Source: Betaproteobacteria bacterium (GTDB lineage Bacteria > Pseudomonadota > Gammaproteobacteria > Burkholderiales > Casimicrobiaceae). From it: a stretch of DNA of 23,764 nt. Below are positions 1 to 7,402 of the stretch, one piece after another. Location of the stretch: the NCBI GenBank assembly GCA_025355395.1, contig JANXZT010000176.1:1-23764 (forward strand), in the 5' to 3' direction. Numbering within the stretch: position 1 is the stretch's first letter; each line of letters opens with the position of its first letter. The notes beneath the pieces are model-generated. The model did not search any database, was not told the DNA's origin, and saw only the letters and a list, made by a program, of their open reading frames with translations. The translations under genes were made by a program, and so were the position numbers.

Positions 1-91
1 CAACGATGTAGTTCAGCATCCGCGGCACGATCAAGATGAGAATGCCGGCGATAAGCGATACGAGCGGACCAACACTAAGGGTCATGCTCAT
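1..91 (-). CDS. DUF3096-type small membrane protein (partial, C-terminus off the window)
   Basis: Reading leftwards from the ATG at 91, the first 30 residues run MSMTLSVGPLVSLIAGILIL and continue as a hydrophobic stretch ending at VPRMLNYIV. This is the typical beginning of the small DUF3096 membrane proteins, which have about 45-60 residues and one or two membrane segments. Their function is unknown. A GGAGA ribosome site lies 6 bases before the ATG; a second in-frame ATG at 85 is also possible. The frame is open to the window edge, so the rest is missing here. The family call comes from remembered sequence likeness, not from a search. Confidence 0.7.
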   Translation of the reverse strand, partial: MSMTLSVGPLVSLIAGILILIVPRMLNYIV

Positions 92-534
92 GCAGTTCTC
101 CGTGATAGTTGTCGAGCCAGGTCGTCATAAACTACCGCAGCGCTCGCCGCATGGCAAATTGCACGGGTGCGTTGTACTTGGACGAAGTCTAAGTACGCGG
201 TATGACAGACAAAGTGCGACGCAGTCGGGCTCAGTACTTCGCTCGCAGTACATTGTTCTCAGCACTGAGCAGGAGGGGCTATCAAAAGCACCTGCGTTCT
301 TGGTCCTGGCTCGAGTACTGAGTACTGAGTGCGACGAACTGAGTGGCGGGCTGCGCCCCCGTCAGCAGGCCGTGCATGGCGTGGAACAGCGCCAGCACGG
401 CACGGGCCTCAGGTCGATTGTCCTGCGCGGACGTCGCGCGCATCGAAATCGCAGTATCGATGCTGACCGCGCCATCCGCTTGGCCTGGGTTAAGCTATTA
501 GGATGATCGACACCCTGGGTCGTTCCGCGCGAGC
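92..534. other. Non-coding stretch, no gene seen
   Basis: I see no convincing gene in these 443 bases: the open frames have no ribosome site and no family likeness. The stretch contains an inverted repeat (174-196, listed separately), a short tandem repeat of GAGTACT at 313-333 (two exact copies and one degenerate), and a directly repeated AGTGCGACG. It probably holds the promoter of the leftward DUF3096 gene and otherwise decayed sequence. Confidence 0.5.
174..196. promoter_or_regulatory. Inverted repeat upstream of the DUF3096 gene
   Basis: GTACTTGGAC, then GAA, then GTCTAAGTAC: 10-base arms with a single G-T wobble around a 3-base centre. It is 83 bases upstream of the leftward gene start at 91, a fitting place for an operator, but it could equally be a hairpin with no regulatory role. 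No matching copy was found elsewhere in the window. Confidence 0.3.
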
Positions 535-806
535 ATGAGCCAACTCATCATCCAACAGTATATCAACCAGCTCGCCATTCTGAAAAAGGTGTCAGGTACT
601 CAACGCGAGAGTGTCGTGCGGGAGGCCTTCACCCCGCCACCGTCAATGACGCCGACAGCGTACTGTCATTGCCGCGACGCGAACATGCTCACCTGCGCGG
701 GCCGTACCACAAGGACCTTCTAAAGGGCTGGGCGCGCTCCCACGATCTCGTCTTCATCCCGGAGTACGAGATCACCACACTCACGAAAGAGCGCCGCTAC
801 GTCGAC
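535..806 (+). pseudogene. Remnant of type ISP restriction-modification enzyme, N-terminal part, disrupted
   Basis: The ATG at 535 opens a frame reading MSQLIIQQYINQLAILKKVS and on to SVVREAF (630). Then, in another frame from 711, come KDLLKGWARSHDLVFIPEYE and a short stretch ending KERRYVD near 806. Joined, these match how the large type ISP / fused methylase-helicase restriction enzymes begin (REAF followed directly by KDLLKGW). The two halves are separated by exactly 80 bases (631-710), which breaks the frame. Everything after about residue 60 of a protein that normally exceeds 1000 residues is absent. From 807 the same frame reads AVAGLWALNNAGN, which vaguely resembles class III aminotransferases and may be a junction with another gene fragment. 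This is a dead relic, not a working enzyme. Confidence 0.6.
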
Positions 807-920
807 GCGGTGGCCGGACTGTGGGCGCTGAACAACGCCGGTAACCGGCGCGCCGCGCCGATGCTCGCGAGATTGAAGTCTCCACCGACGTGGCCGTCGA
901 TCGCCGGGTCAGCCGCTACG

Positions 921-1406
921 CTACGCAAAGAGCTCGACTTCCCCTTCGATCTCAACTGGAATGTTGAATGGCAACTCGGCCATACCGACGGCGCTTCTCG
1001 AGTGCGCGCCCCGCGCGGGACCGTAGAGCTTGAGAATCAAATCAGAGAAGCCGTTGATGACGCTTGGTTGCATATTGAAACCTGGCGCTGAATTGACCAT
1101 GCCGAAGACTCGGCTCCAAGCTCGCACGCGGTCAAGGTCACCGATTGCGCGCTTGAGGCTTCCAAGAATGGAGAGCGCGGTTAGGTGTGCAGCGCGATAC
1201 CCCTGCTCTACGGAAAGATCCGCGCCGAGTTTGCCGAGGGGTCTGGCCAACGATCCATCTGGGTTCTGTGGCGCGTGCCCGGAGATGAATGCACGGCTGC
1301 CGATGATGCGCACGAACTCGAAAGGGAGGATGACGCCCGGCGGTGGCGTGAGGGGCGGGGGCAGTAACAGGCTCATTGCAGTCAACATTGATTCGATCTC
1401 TGCCAC
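921..1406 (-). CDS. RidA/YjgF-family protein
   Basis: A 161-residue protein of the RidA (YjgF/YER057c/UK114) fold. Typical members deaminate reactive enamine/imine intermediates or act as lyase-like enzymes, forming cytoplasmic trimers. The segment FVRIIGSRAFISGHAPQNPD is the usual strand and turn with the GHAP motif. A helix (AAHLTALSILGSLKRAIGDL) and the NSAPGFNMQPSVINGFSDLI section follow, and the chain ends in the PFNIPVEIEGEVEL strand of the family. The length fits the longer subgroup, in which the trimer-cleft arginine of classical RidA is often not conserved, so deaminase activity is uncertain. The ATG at 1406 is supported by TTGGAGG 7 bases upstream. The gene stands alone between remnants and the DUF2306 gene and has no visible link to the catabolic genes. 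Confidence 0.85.
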   Translation of the reverse strand: MAEIESMLTAMSLLLPPPLTPPPGVILPFEFVRIIGSRAFISGHAPQNPDGSLARPLGKLGADLSVEQGYRAAHLTALSILGSLKRAIGDLDRVRAWSRVFGMVNSAPGFNMQPSVINGFSDLILKLYGPARGAHSRSAVGMAELPFNIPVEIEGEVELFA

Positions 1407-1536
1407 ACGCAGCCTCCAAGTTTGGACCGAAACCCCTGACCGGAAATCGAAAGCCTAATCGACGGAATATCAAAGCGTTACCGGCCACTGTCCTGGCGAA
1501 CACTCGACTCCCTCAATCGTCAACTCTCCAACATAC

Positions 1537-1567
1537 ACCTGCCCGGTAGGGTCTCTACCGCGCAGGT
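1537..1567. other. Strong hairpin between DUF2306 and RidA-like genes
   Basis: ACCTGC-C-CGGTAG, loop GGTCT, CTACCG-C-GCAGGT: 12 paired bases interrupted by one C-C mismatch, with a 5-base loop. It lies in the 274-base gap between two leftward genes, about 114 bases beyond the DUF2306 stop. There is no T-run on either strand, so it is not a textbook intrinsic terminator. It could still be an RNA-stabilising or terminating structure, or an operator. The rest of this gap (1407-1680) shows nothing else. Confidence 0.4.
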
Positions 1568-1680
1568 CACGCGAGGCTGAGTGCCAAGATTATTAGAAGC
1601 AAAGCCACAACGCGGTTCCGACGTCGGATAGGTTAACAGCGATCGCCAACAAATTCGACGCGCTGGTGGATAACACCGTC

Positions 1681-2346
1681 TCACGGCTGCTCGAGCGCTG
1701 TGGCCATCGTCTGCTTGATCGCAGGGCGGGTAACGATCGCGCGCCAATCCAGTAGAAGGCTCGGCAGGAAGGCCGCGAGGGCGATGGTCGACCAAACAAC
1801 CACCTCGATGCCGGTGACCCCTAGCTTCATGATCGGCGGTATGGGAATTAGCAGTCGGGCCACGGTGAACACCATCGCGAAAAAGTAGCTCCTGATCATC
1901 CAGCGCCGGTGCTGCACAATGTTGCCGTTGCGTACGCAGTAGAGTGCGATCGCCGTCGTCGCCATCCACCCAAGGGCCTGGACACCTGATGCCGCGACCA
2001 GGGAAAGCGAATCGATCTTCATCGCTACCGGGATCGCGAACGGCGCCGCCACGAAGACACAGACGACATAAACATAGCCCAGCCCCCGATGGACTCTAAG
2101 ATAACGGGCACGGAGGCGGTTCGAGAGCTGGAAAACGCCGAGTAGCATGGCCAGCGCGCCGAACAAGCCATGGACGAGCAGGTATCCCAGGGCTGGCGCG
2201 TAGTGCTCCGCCGTAGGTGAGGACGGGTCGAAGAATCCCCGGTTCTTCATGTACGTGACGAAGACGGTCAACAGGCCGAAAACAAGGAAGAACCCAAGTT
2301 TGGCCTGCGACTTGGAGCGATAAACGGGCGTGACAACAGTGGACAC
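1681..2346 (-). CDS. DUF2306 domain membrane protein
   Basis: A 221-residue integral membrane protein with about six or seven hydrophobic segments (residues about 18-34, 52-72, 84-110, 118-140, 150-168, 178-200). The arrangement HGLFGALAMLLGVFQLSNRL, RVHRGLGYVYV and IVQHRRWMIRSYFFAMVFTV matches the DUF2306 family. These conserved His/Arg pairs resemble those in cytochrome-b561-like four-helix proteins, but no function is established. The start is a GTG at 2346; an excellent GAGGAGGT site sits 6 bases upstream and makes this start more credible than any nearby ATG. The upstream gap (2347-2595) contains a 12-base GC palindrome at 2549-2560 and no gene. There is no evident operon partner. Confidence 0.85.
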   Translation of the reverse strand: MSTVVTPVYRSKSQAKLGFFLVFGLLTVFVTYMKNRGFFDPSSPTAEHYAPALGYLLVHGLFGALAMLLGVFQLSNRLRARYLRVHRGLGYVYVVCVFVAAPFAIPVAMKIDSLSLVAASGVQALGWMATTAIALYCVRNGNIVQHRRWMIRSYFFAMVFTVARLLIPIPPIMKLGVTGIEVVVWSTIALAAFLPSLLLDWRAIVTRPAIKQTMATALEQP

Positions 2347-2595
2347 AGTTCACCTCCTCGGGAAGTGGCGCATGGGCAATATCGATCCGGTACCCTAGAA
2401 GAAGAGTTGAGCTGAATACTGAAGCACTTCGGGTTTTGCCGGGTCAGTCTGCGTGTTCGTTTTCGCCATCTGACTTTTCCTGTGTGCCCTTGTGGGCCAG
2501 GATTAGGTCGGATCAAGTCGTAGCTATTTCACGTAATGTCCAAGATAACCGGCGCGCCGGAGGATCGTGTGAGCAGGCGTGAGCGATTGACAAGC

Positions 2596-3045
2596 TTATT
2601 TTGTGTCAATCAATTTTGTCTCATCCGGCCCGTTGCCGCTAATCTCGACTACGACTTCTTTAGTAGCCCATACGAAATGTGAAGTGTTCGCAGGAACCGA
2701 CACGAAGGAACCGGGCGGCAGCAATTCTCCTTTGGCTTTATCGCTGCTGCCTACAGTCATTCCAATTGTTCCACGAAGGACAGTTACATTTTCAAGGTTT
2801 GGGTGTGTGTGAAGCGGAAATGAAGAACCAGCCGGAAATTTCACAAGAACTACATATGGTTCAGCTTTGGATGGGTCACCATATAGAACTGCAACCATCA
2901 ACCCCTTTGGAGCCCCCGGCTCCGTATCTTTTTCCCAGACAATTTTCTTTGGCGTTAATACAATGAGCTTGCCTTCAGCTTGTGCCGTTGACTGAGCGGC
3001 GACCGCCGCCAGCGCTACCAAGATGAGTTTCACTAATGCCTTCAT
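2596..3045 (-). CDS. Secreted cupin-domain protein
   Basis: A 149-residue single-domain cupin with a signal peptide: a Lys-containing N-terminus, a hydrophobic core LVKLILVALAAVAA and a likely cleavage after AQA at residue 23, so it should be exported to the periplasm. Cupin motif 1 is present as HTHPNLENVTVLRG, giving metal ligands His79, His81 and Glu85. Motif 2 is PGSFVSVPANTSHFVW with its conserved His. All four usual metal ligands are therefore in place. The substrate is unknown; secreted cupins of this size are usually annotated only by fold. The start at 3045 has GGGAG 6 bases upstream. Base composition is more AT-rich than the catabolic genes to the right. Two palindromes upstream (3093-3114, 3167-3180) suggest specific regulation. 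Confidence 0.85.
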   Translation of the reverse strand: MKALVKLILVALAAVAAQSTAQAEGKLIVLTPKKIVWEKDTEPGAPKGLMVAVLYGDPSKAEPYVVLVKFPAGSSFPLHTHPNLENVTVLRGTIGMTVGSSDKAKGELLPPGSFVSVPANTSHFVWATKEVVVEISGNGPDETKLIDTK

Positions 3046-3092
3046 CGCTACTCCCGCGTTGATTGACGTTGAACTGGACTACGGACAACTCG

Positions 3093-3114
3093 ATGGCGTT
3101 GGAGCCAACGCCAT
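3093..3114. promoter_or_regulatory. Perfect palindrome upstream of cupin gene (operator candidate)
   Basis: ATGGCGTTGG-AG-CCAACGCCAT: perfect 10-base arms around a 2-base centre, 48 bases upstream of the cupin ATG at 3045. Length, symmetry and position fit a dimeric repressor or activator site. The cognate regulator is not identifiable here. Confidence 0.5.
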
Positions 3115-3166
3115 TACAAAAGTAAACTTGTTCGGTCGTCGCACTTGCTGAAGTAAACTCAAGCGC

Positions 3167-3180
3167 GTTACGCACGTAAC
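3167..3180. promoter_or_regulatory. Second short palindrome upstream of cupin gene
   Basis: GTTACG-CA-CGTAAC, a perfect 14-base palindrome 122 bases upstream of the cupin start. Between it and the 3093-3114 palindrome the 9-mer AAGTAAACT occurs twice (3120 and 3151). The 3046-3383 gap contains no gene that I can support. Confidence 0.3.
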
Positions 3181-3383
3181 AAGATACGGAGAACATAACC
3201 GACGGCGTGTGAAGCGTCAACCATCAATCGTTCTGGTTATTCAACACGCTCACATGGCACCTTCGGGAAGCAGACCTGCCGCCGTAACGTTCGCATCTTG
3301 AGCTTGCGTGAGCGGATGACGCACGCCGCGGAGATATTGTCAAATGTTGTGTACGGCGATTTTCTGACGGTCCTTTTTCGGCA

Positions 3384-3617
3384 CACATTCCCCACGTCAA
3401 AGGGCGCGGGCAGAAAGCCAAGGAGAAGCGGCGGCATCCGACGAAGCGCGCCAGGCGGCGGGTTGTGGAAGTCGCGCATAGCTGGTTCAATCGCATTCGC
3501 AAACTGCTCGTGCGGTATGAAAAGCTCGAACGCAGCTTCCTCGGCCTCAACCATCTTGCAGCCGCAATCATCGCGTTCAGGAAAGTCCATTTGGCAATAA
3601 ATATTATTTACGGATAA
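3384..3617 (+). mobile_element. IS5-family transposase, C-terminal remnant
   Basis: The frame ending at the TAA at 3615-3617 reads HIPHVKGRGQKAKEKRRHPT, then ARRRVVEVAHSWFNRIRKLL, VRYEKLERSFLGLNHLAAA and IIAFRKVHLAINIIYG. This is the very characteristic C-terminus of IS5-family DDE transposases: the RRxVVExxHSWFNRxRKLLVRYEK block carries the final catalytic Glu (E in VVEV), followed by the NHLAAAIIAFRKV helix. Only about 77 residues are left of roughly 260-300. The N-terminal two thirds, with the two catalytic Asp residues, and the left inverted repeat are missing; similarity stops near 3384. It is an inactive insertion sequence scar marking the left edge of the catabolic region. Confidence 0.85.
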
Positions 3618-3708
3618 GTTCTTAGTCCAGCGTTGTGCAACGGCCGCTCAAGACGAGCCACCGGCCCGTTGCGACCGCTTTGCCTCCGCTGTTAGCGGCA
3701 ATTGTAAA

Positions 3709-3726
3709 TTGACCGCTCGGGGTCAA
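3709..3726. promoter_or_regulatory. Palindrome upstream of the racemase gene
   Basis: TTGACC-GCTCGG-GGTCAA, perfect 6-base arms with a 6-base spacer, the same 18-base geometry as the five regulon sites listed below and with the same GCTCG core as the sites at 6233 and 17722, but different arms. A TACAAT hexamer (3744-3749) and a TAGAAT hexamer (3806-3811) downstream are possible -10 elements for the racemase gene. Whether this is a real site is open. The rest of 3618-3869 shows no gene. Confidence 0.3.
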
Positions 3727-3869
3727 GATTCCGTGCAAATCAATACAATGCTCAGATCGCGGTCATGATGCCGACCATTCTCCGACTTCGAGCCGGTCGC
3801 TGCCTAGAATGACGCGCTGCGCTCGTTCCTCCATACGTTCGCACGGCACCGTGAAGAAGGAGTTGCCTC

Positions 3870-5000
3870 ATGAGCCAGGGCCCACTGTCCGGTATCCGCG
3901 TCGTCGAGTTTGCCGGCATTGGTCCCGGTCCGTTCTGCGGCATGCTGCTGTCCGACCTCGGTGCCGACGTGATTCGCATCGACCGCCCAGGGACACCGCC
4001 CACCCCACCGACCCAACTGACCGGTCGTGGTCGCCGCTCGTTGGCGCTCGACCTGAAGGTGCCTGCGTCCATCGAGCTGGTCCTGCGCTTGCTGGAGCGG
4101 GCGGACATCTGCTTCGAGGGATTTCGACCGGGCGTGATGGAGCGCCTCGGATTGGATCCGGGGGCAGCCTTCGCACGCAACCCAAAGCTGGTTTACGGTC
4201 GCATGACCGGCTGGGGCCAGATCGGGCCGCTGGCTCAGGCCGCCGGCCACGACATCAACTACATCGCGCTATCTGGCGCGCTGCACGCCATCGGCACGCG
4301 CGACAAACCCGTTCCACCGCTGAATCTGGTGGGCGACTTCGGCGGCGGCGCGCTGTACCTCGCATTCGGCATGCTCGCGGCGCTACTGCATGCCAGAGCC
4401 AGCGGGCAAGGTCAGGTCGTCGATGCGGCCATGACCGACGGCGCTGCGTCTTTGATGGCCCAGTTCTATGGCCTGCGCGCTCGCGGTGCAATGACCGCAG
4501 AGAGGGCTGACAACCTTCTGGATGGTGGTGCGCCGTTCTACGACGCCTATTGCTGTTCCGACGGTCAGTGGGTTGCCATTGGATCGCTCGAGCCGCAGTT
4601 CTTCGCCCTGCTGCGGGAGAAGGCCGGCTTGACCGACGCTCTCTTCGACCAGCAGAACGACCGCACGCGCTGGCCCGAAATGAAGGCCCGGCTTGCGGAG
4701 GTGATCGCGAAGAAGACGCGCGACGAGTGGACTGCATTGATGCAAGGCACCGATGTCTGCTTCGCCCCCGTGTTGAACCTGGACGAAGCGCCCCGACATC
4801 TCCACAACGTGGCAAGGCAGACCTTCGTCTCGATCGACGGCGTTGTGCAGCCGGCGCCGGCACCTCGCTTTTCTCGCACGCCGGGTCAGATTCAGCACCA
4901 CCCCCCCGTTGCAGGCAACGACGCCGCGTCCGCCCTGGCAGGATGGGGCCTCTCGACGGCCGACATCGAGTCGCTGTCACGCAGTCGCGCCATTCCCTGA
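3870..5000 (+). CDS. Alpha-methylacyl-CoA racemase (CaiB/BaiF superfamily)
   Basis: A 376-residue family III CoA-transferase-fold protein. It belongs to the racemase branch, which inverts the C2 centre of 2-methylacyl-CoA esters so that stereospecific acyl-CoA dehydrogenases can act. The racemase triad is intact: His127 in GHDINYIALSG, Asp156 in GDFGGG and Glu241 in GSLEPQF, equivalent to His126, Asp156 and Glu241 of the mycobacterial enzyme MCR. The N-terminus has the family opening LSGIRVVEFAGIGPGPFCGM and the length is normal. A GAAGGAG site lies 7 bases before the ATG. The gene stands alone and converges with the reductase at 5242. Its presence implies that the pathway handles an alpha-methyl-branched acid, as in isoprenoid or sterol side chains or 2-arylpropionates. 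Confidence 0.9.
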   Translation: MSQGPLSGIRVVEFAGIGPGPFCGMLLSDLGADVIRIDRPGTPPTPPTQLTGRGRRSLALDLKVPASIELVLRLLERADICFEGFRPGVMERLGLDPGAAFARNPKLVYGRMTGWGQIGPLAQAAGHDINYIALSGALHAIGTRDKPVPPLNLVGDFGGGALYLAFGMLAALLHARASGQGQVVDAAMTDGAASLMAQFYGLRARGAMTAERADNLLDGGAPFYDAYCCSDGQWVAIGSLEPQFFALLREKAGLTDALFDQQNDRTRWPEMKARLAEVIAKKTRDEWTALMQGTDVCFAPVLNLDEAPRHLHNVARQTFVSIDGVVQPAPAPRFSRTPGQIQHHPPVAGNDAASALAGWGLSTADIESLSRSRAIP

Positions 5001-5132
5001 CGGGCCAAGGCCAGGCGCCGGAACAGCGCCACTCGCCGGCGCGCCTCGGCACACGGTGGGAAGTCAACAGGTGTACGTCATCCGGCAGGCTGCGTGGCGT
5101 CCCGGTCCATACGCCATCCAAACTCACGAATG

Positions 5133-5150
5133 ACCCGCGCTTCTGCGGGT
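5133..5150. terminator. Possible terminator hairpin between convergent genes
   Basis: ACCCGC-GCTTCT-GCGGGT forms a perfect 6-base stem in the 241-base gap between the converging racemase and reductase genes. No T-run follows it, so the terminator reading is weak. Nothing else is visible in 5001-5241. Confidence 0.25.
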
Positions 5151-5241
5151 GGTTCGAAGAGCCCGAACGTGCGCCGACGCGATGGCTTGACCGCAGTGCC
5201 TTGGCGAAGGGGACTGTCAGCGGTTGACTTTGGCCCGGGTC

Positions 5242-6204
5242 TCACAGGTCGAGCACAAGCCTGCTTGATTTGGCGCGCGAGCAGCAAGGCGTGAAGTGAT
5301 CACCCTTTGCCTGCTCGGCCGGAGTCAGGAACATGTCGCGATGGTCAGGCAAGCCTTCGATCACACGCGTGATACAGGTCCCGCAGATGCCCTCTTCGCA
5401 TGACACCGCCAGCTCGAAGCCGTGCGCGGAGAGGGCCGCCACCACCGATTGATTCGCAGCCACGGTGATCACCTCGCCGGTCGATGCGATCTGGATCTCG
5501 AAGCTGCTGTCCTGGCTGGTGTCGACGGGCGCGGCAGCGAAGTACTCACGGTGCAGGCGACCCTCAGGCCAACCGACCGTACGTGCCGTGTTCAGGATCC
5601 AACCCATGAAGCCAGTCGGACCGCATACGTACAGATGCGCGTCCTGCCCACGCGAGTCGAGTAAGGCGGCTGCATCCAGCTTCTGTGACGGCAACCCGTC
5701 GTCGTGGTGGAACTGGACCCGATAGGCAAACGCGCTGCCTGCAATGCGTTGTAAGAACGCGGTGCGTTCGCGTGAGCGCGTGCAGTAGTGCATTTCAAAG
5801 GACGCTCCGGTGCTTGCGAGGTGCTCGGCCATGCACAGAATGGGCGTGACACCGATACCGCCGGCCAGCAAGATGTGGTGACCCGCCTCACCGGATAGCG
5901 GAAAGTGGTTTCTGGGGTCGCTGATCTGGATGAGCTCATTCTGCACCAGGTCGTGCATGCCCAATGAGCCACCATGCGACGCTGAATCGCGCAATACGGC
6001 GATCACGTAGCGGTGTGTCTCTGCCGGGTCGTTGCACTGCGAGTATTGCCTTTTCAGCCCGCCCGGCAGGTGAACGTCGACATGGGAGCCGGCGGAAAAG
6101 GGTGGCAACGCCTGACCTTGAGGGTCGACGAAATCGAAGGAGCAGATGTCGAGCGCTTCGACGGTCTTGCGGGCGATGCGAACGGGGCGGGTCGCGCTGG
6201 TCAT
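5242..6204 (-). CDS. PDR/VanB-family oxidoreductase (flavin, NAD(P)H, 2Fe-2S)
   Basis: A 320-residue electron-transfer protein from NAD(P)H through flavin to a C-terminal plant-type 2Fe-2S centre. Domain order is: flavin barrel at residues 5-100 with RQYS (52-55) and GSHVDVHLP; nucleotide domain at about 108-220 with GGIGVTP (115-121) and CGPTGFM (194-200); ferredoxin domain at about 235-320 with Cys269, Cys274 and Cys277 in CEEGICGTC and Cys307 (or 308). Such proteins usually serve Rieske oxygenases or demethylases; none is visible here, so the P450/ferredoxin pair at 20516-21966 is a candidate partner, by inference. I choose the ATG at 6204 because family members start with this segment and an operator palindrome (6233-6250) would lie inside the longer reading from 6258. 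No good ribosome site precedes either start. Confidence 0.88.
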   Translation of the reverse strand: MTSATRPVRIARKTVEALDICSFDFVDPQGQALPPFSAGSHVDVHLPGGLKRQYSQCNDPAETHRYVIAVLRDSASHGGSLGMHDLVQNELIQISDPRNHFPLSGEAGHHILLAGGIGVTPILCMAEHLASTGASFEMHYCTRSRERTAFLQRIAGSAFAYRVQFHHDDGLPSQKLDAAALLDSRGQDAHLYVCGPTGFMGWILNTARTVGWPEGRLHREYFAAAPVDTSQDSSFEIQIASTGEVITVAANQSVVAALSAHGFELAVSCEEGICGTCITRVIEGLPDHRDMFLTPAEQAKGDHFTPCCSRAKSSRLVLDL

Positions 6205-6232
6205 GTAATGGAGAAAAAGGAATTTGGAATTG

Positions 6233-6250
6233 ATCAACGCTCGTGTTGAT
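6233..6250. promoter_or_regulatory. Regulon palindrome, site A (between divergent reductase and thiolase-fold operons)
   Basis: ATCAACGCTCGTGTTGAT matches RTCAAC-N6-GTTGAY. It sits between the leftward reductase start (6204) and the rightward operon start (6292), so one bound dimer could control both. On the plus strand TTGATG (6246-6251) could be a -35 element, but the spacing to any -10 is poor; on the minus strand TTGATC (6237-6232) is the equivalent. The promoter boxes are weaker than at the other sites. Confidence 0.65.
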
Positions 6251-6291
6251 GCTACCATGACTCATCGAATCGTGGGTGCCGTGACAACAGC

Positions 6292-7344
6292 ATGAAGCCT
6301 CGACGGGTGTTCGTTCACGGCGCAGCGGTCTCCATGTCCTGGGCCGACGCGTCGTACAGCCTGGAGGAGCTGATCTTCAAAGGCGTCAAACGCGCGTTGC
6401 ATGCTTCCAAGACATGCATAGACGCCGTCGATTCCGTAGTCTTGGCCGCTCACGATCTCGTGGATGGCCGTTCGCTTTCCAGCATGGTCACGGCCCCTGC
6501 CGCGGGTGCTTATCTGCGCGATGAGATCCGCCTCGCCGAGGATGGGCTGGTGGCTCTGTCGTTGGCCGGTGCCCGAGTGGCCGCTGGCGAATCAGAGCTC
6601 TCGATCGTTGCCGCCTGGGGACGCGCAAGCGAAGGTGATTTCCTGAGCCAGTCGAGAGCGGCGATGGATCCGTTTCTTGTTCAGCCTTTTGGGCTCACGG
6701 AGGCGGACATCTCGGCCTTCCGTCTGTCGCGCTGGCTCGGCGCCCATGGCCCTCAAGACGAGGCCAGGGTTCGTGCCGCAGAGATGCGCCTCGTGCGCGC
6801 GCGCCAGAATCCACGAGCGATCGACACGTCGGCACCGCTTCTACCACTCAACGCGCCATTGCGTGTCGACGAGGCCCCTCGATGTGCGGACATCGTCGTT
6901 GCCGCGCTGGTTGGATCGCGTGAGAGTGCTTGCCACATCTCGGGCATTGGTCACGGCACCGACGCGACGCTGGTGGGTGACCGGGATTGGCTCGAACGCC
7001 CTGCACTTCGCACTGCAGTCGAGCAAGCGCTGGGAGAGGCAAGACTCTCACTCAAGGATCTCGATCTCTTCGAAATCGACGGCATGACGCTCGCCGATGA
7101 GGCGCTTGCCCTTGAAGCAATCGGACTTGCTGAGCCGGGCGACGGCTTTGGGCTCTATGCCCGCTCCGATCGGATCAACCCGTCCGGCGGTTCAGCGGCA
7201 GGCTGGTGCTACCCGGCGATGGGCCTCGTTCGCTTCGCGGAGTGTTTGCTTCGACTTGACGCGGGCGGGAAGCGGGGCGTGGCGGTGGGTTCGTCGCCTA
7301 TCGGCGATCAGACGCAAACCGCTGTGGTGCTGGAGGTGGCATGA
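6292..7344 (+). CDS. Thiolase-fold protein, non-canonical (first of a pair)
   Basis: A 350-residue protein that I assign to the thiolase superfamily mainly from its C-terminal half. LDLFEIDGMTLADEALALEA resembles the C-terminal catalytic-loop region, and RINPSGGSAAGWCYPAMGLV matches the INPSGG...GHPxGATG glycine-rich loop with the catalytic GHP replaced by WCYP. The N-terminal half is strongly diverged, and no nucleophilic Cys loop is recognisable. It is shorter than the usual 390 residues. It starts the operon 6292-12156, 58 bases before a second thiolase-fold gene. A catalytically incompetent partner in a heteromer with that protein and the DUF35 protein is my inference. No convincing ribosome site precedes the ATG. 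A highly diverged SCP-x/Ltp-like protein is the closest description I can give. Confidence 0.7.
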   Translation: MKPRRVFVHGAAVSMSWADASYSLEELIFKGVKRALHASKTCIDAVDSVVLAAHDLVDGRSLSSMVTAPAAGAYLRDEIRLAEDGLVALSLAGARVAAGESELSIVAAWGRASEGDFLSQSRAAMDPFLVQPFGLTEADISAFRLSRWLGAHGPQDEARVRAAEMRLVRARQNPRAIDTSAPLLPLNAPLRVDEAPRCADIVVAALVGSRESACHISGIGHGTDATLVGDRDWLERPALRTAVEQALGEARLSLKDLDLFEIDGMTLADEALALEAIGLAEPGDGFGLYARSDRINPSGGSAAGWCYPAMGLVRFAECLLRLDAGGKRGVAVGSSPIGDQTQTAVVLEVA

Positions 7345-7402
7345 GCACCGCCGGGGCGCCCCAAGGTGCGAATACCGGCGCGCGCAGCGCGAAGGTGGCC
7401 AA

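Noticed and set aside
3237..3590. Leftward open frame of 117 residues opposite the IS5 remnant
   Set aside because: Its first half is the antisense of a clear transposase C-terminus, and the remainder has no recognisable family or ribosome site.
4255..5127. Long leftward open frame (290 residues) opposite the racemase
   Set aside because: It is an Arg/Ser/Pro-rich shadow frame typical of high-GC antisense and lies on a gene with an intact catalytic triad.
6205..6258. Extension of the reductase to an ATG at 6258
   Set aside because: It would place regulon site A within the coding sequence, and the extra 18 residues do not belong to the family.
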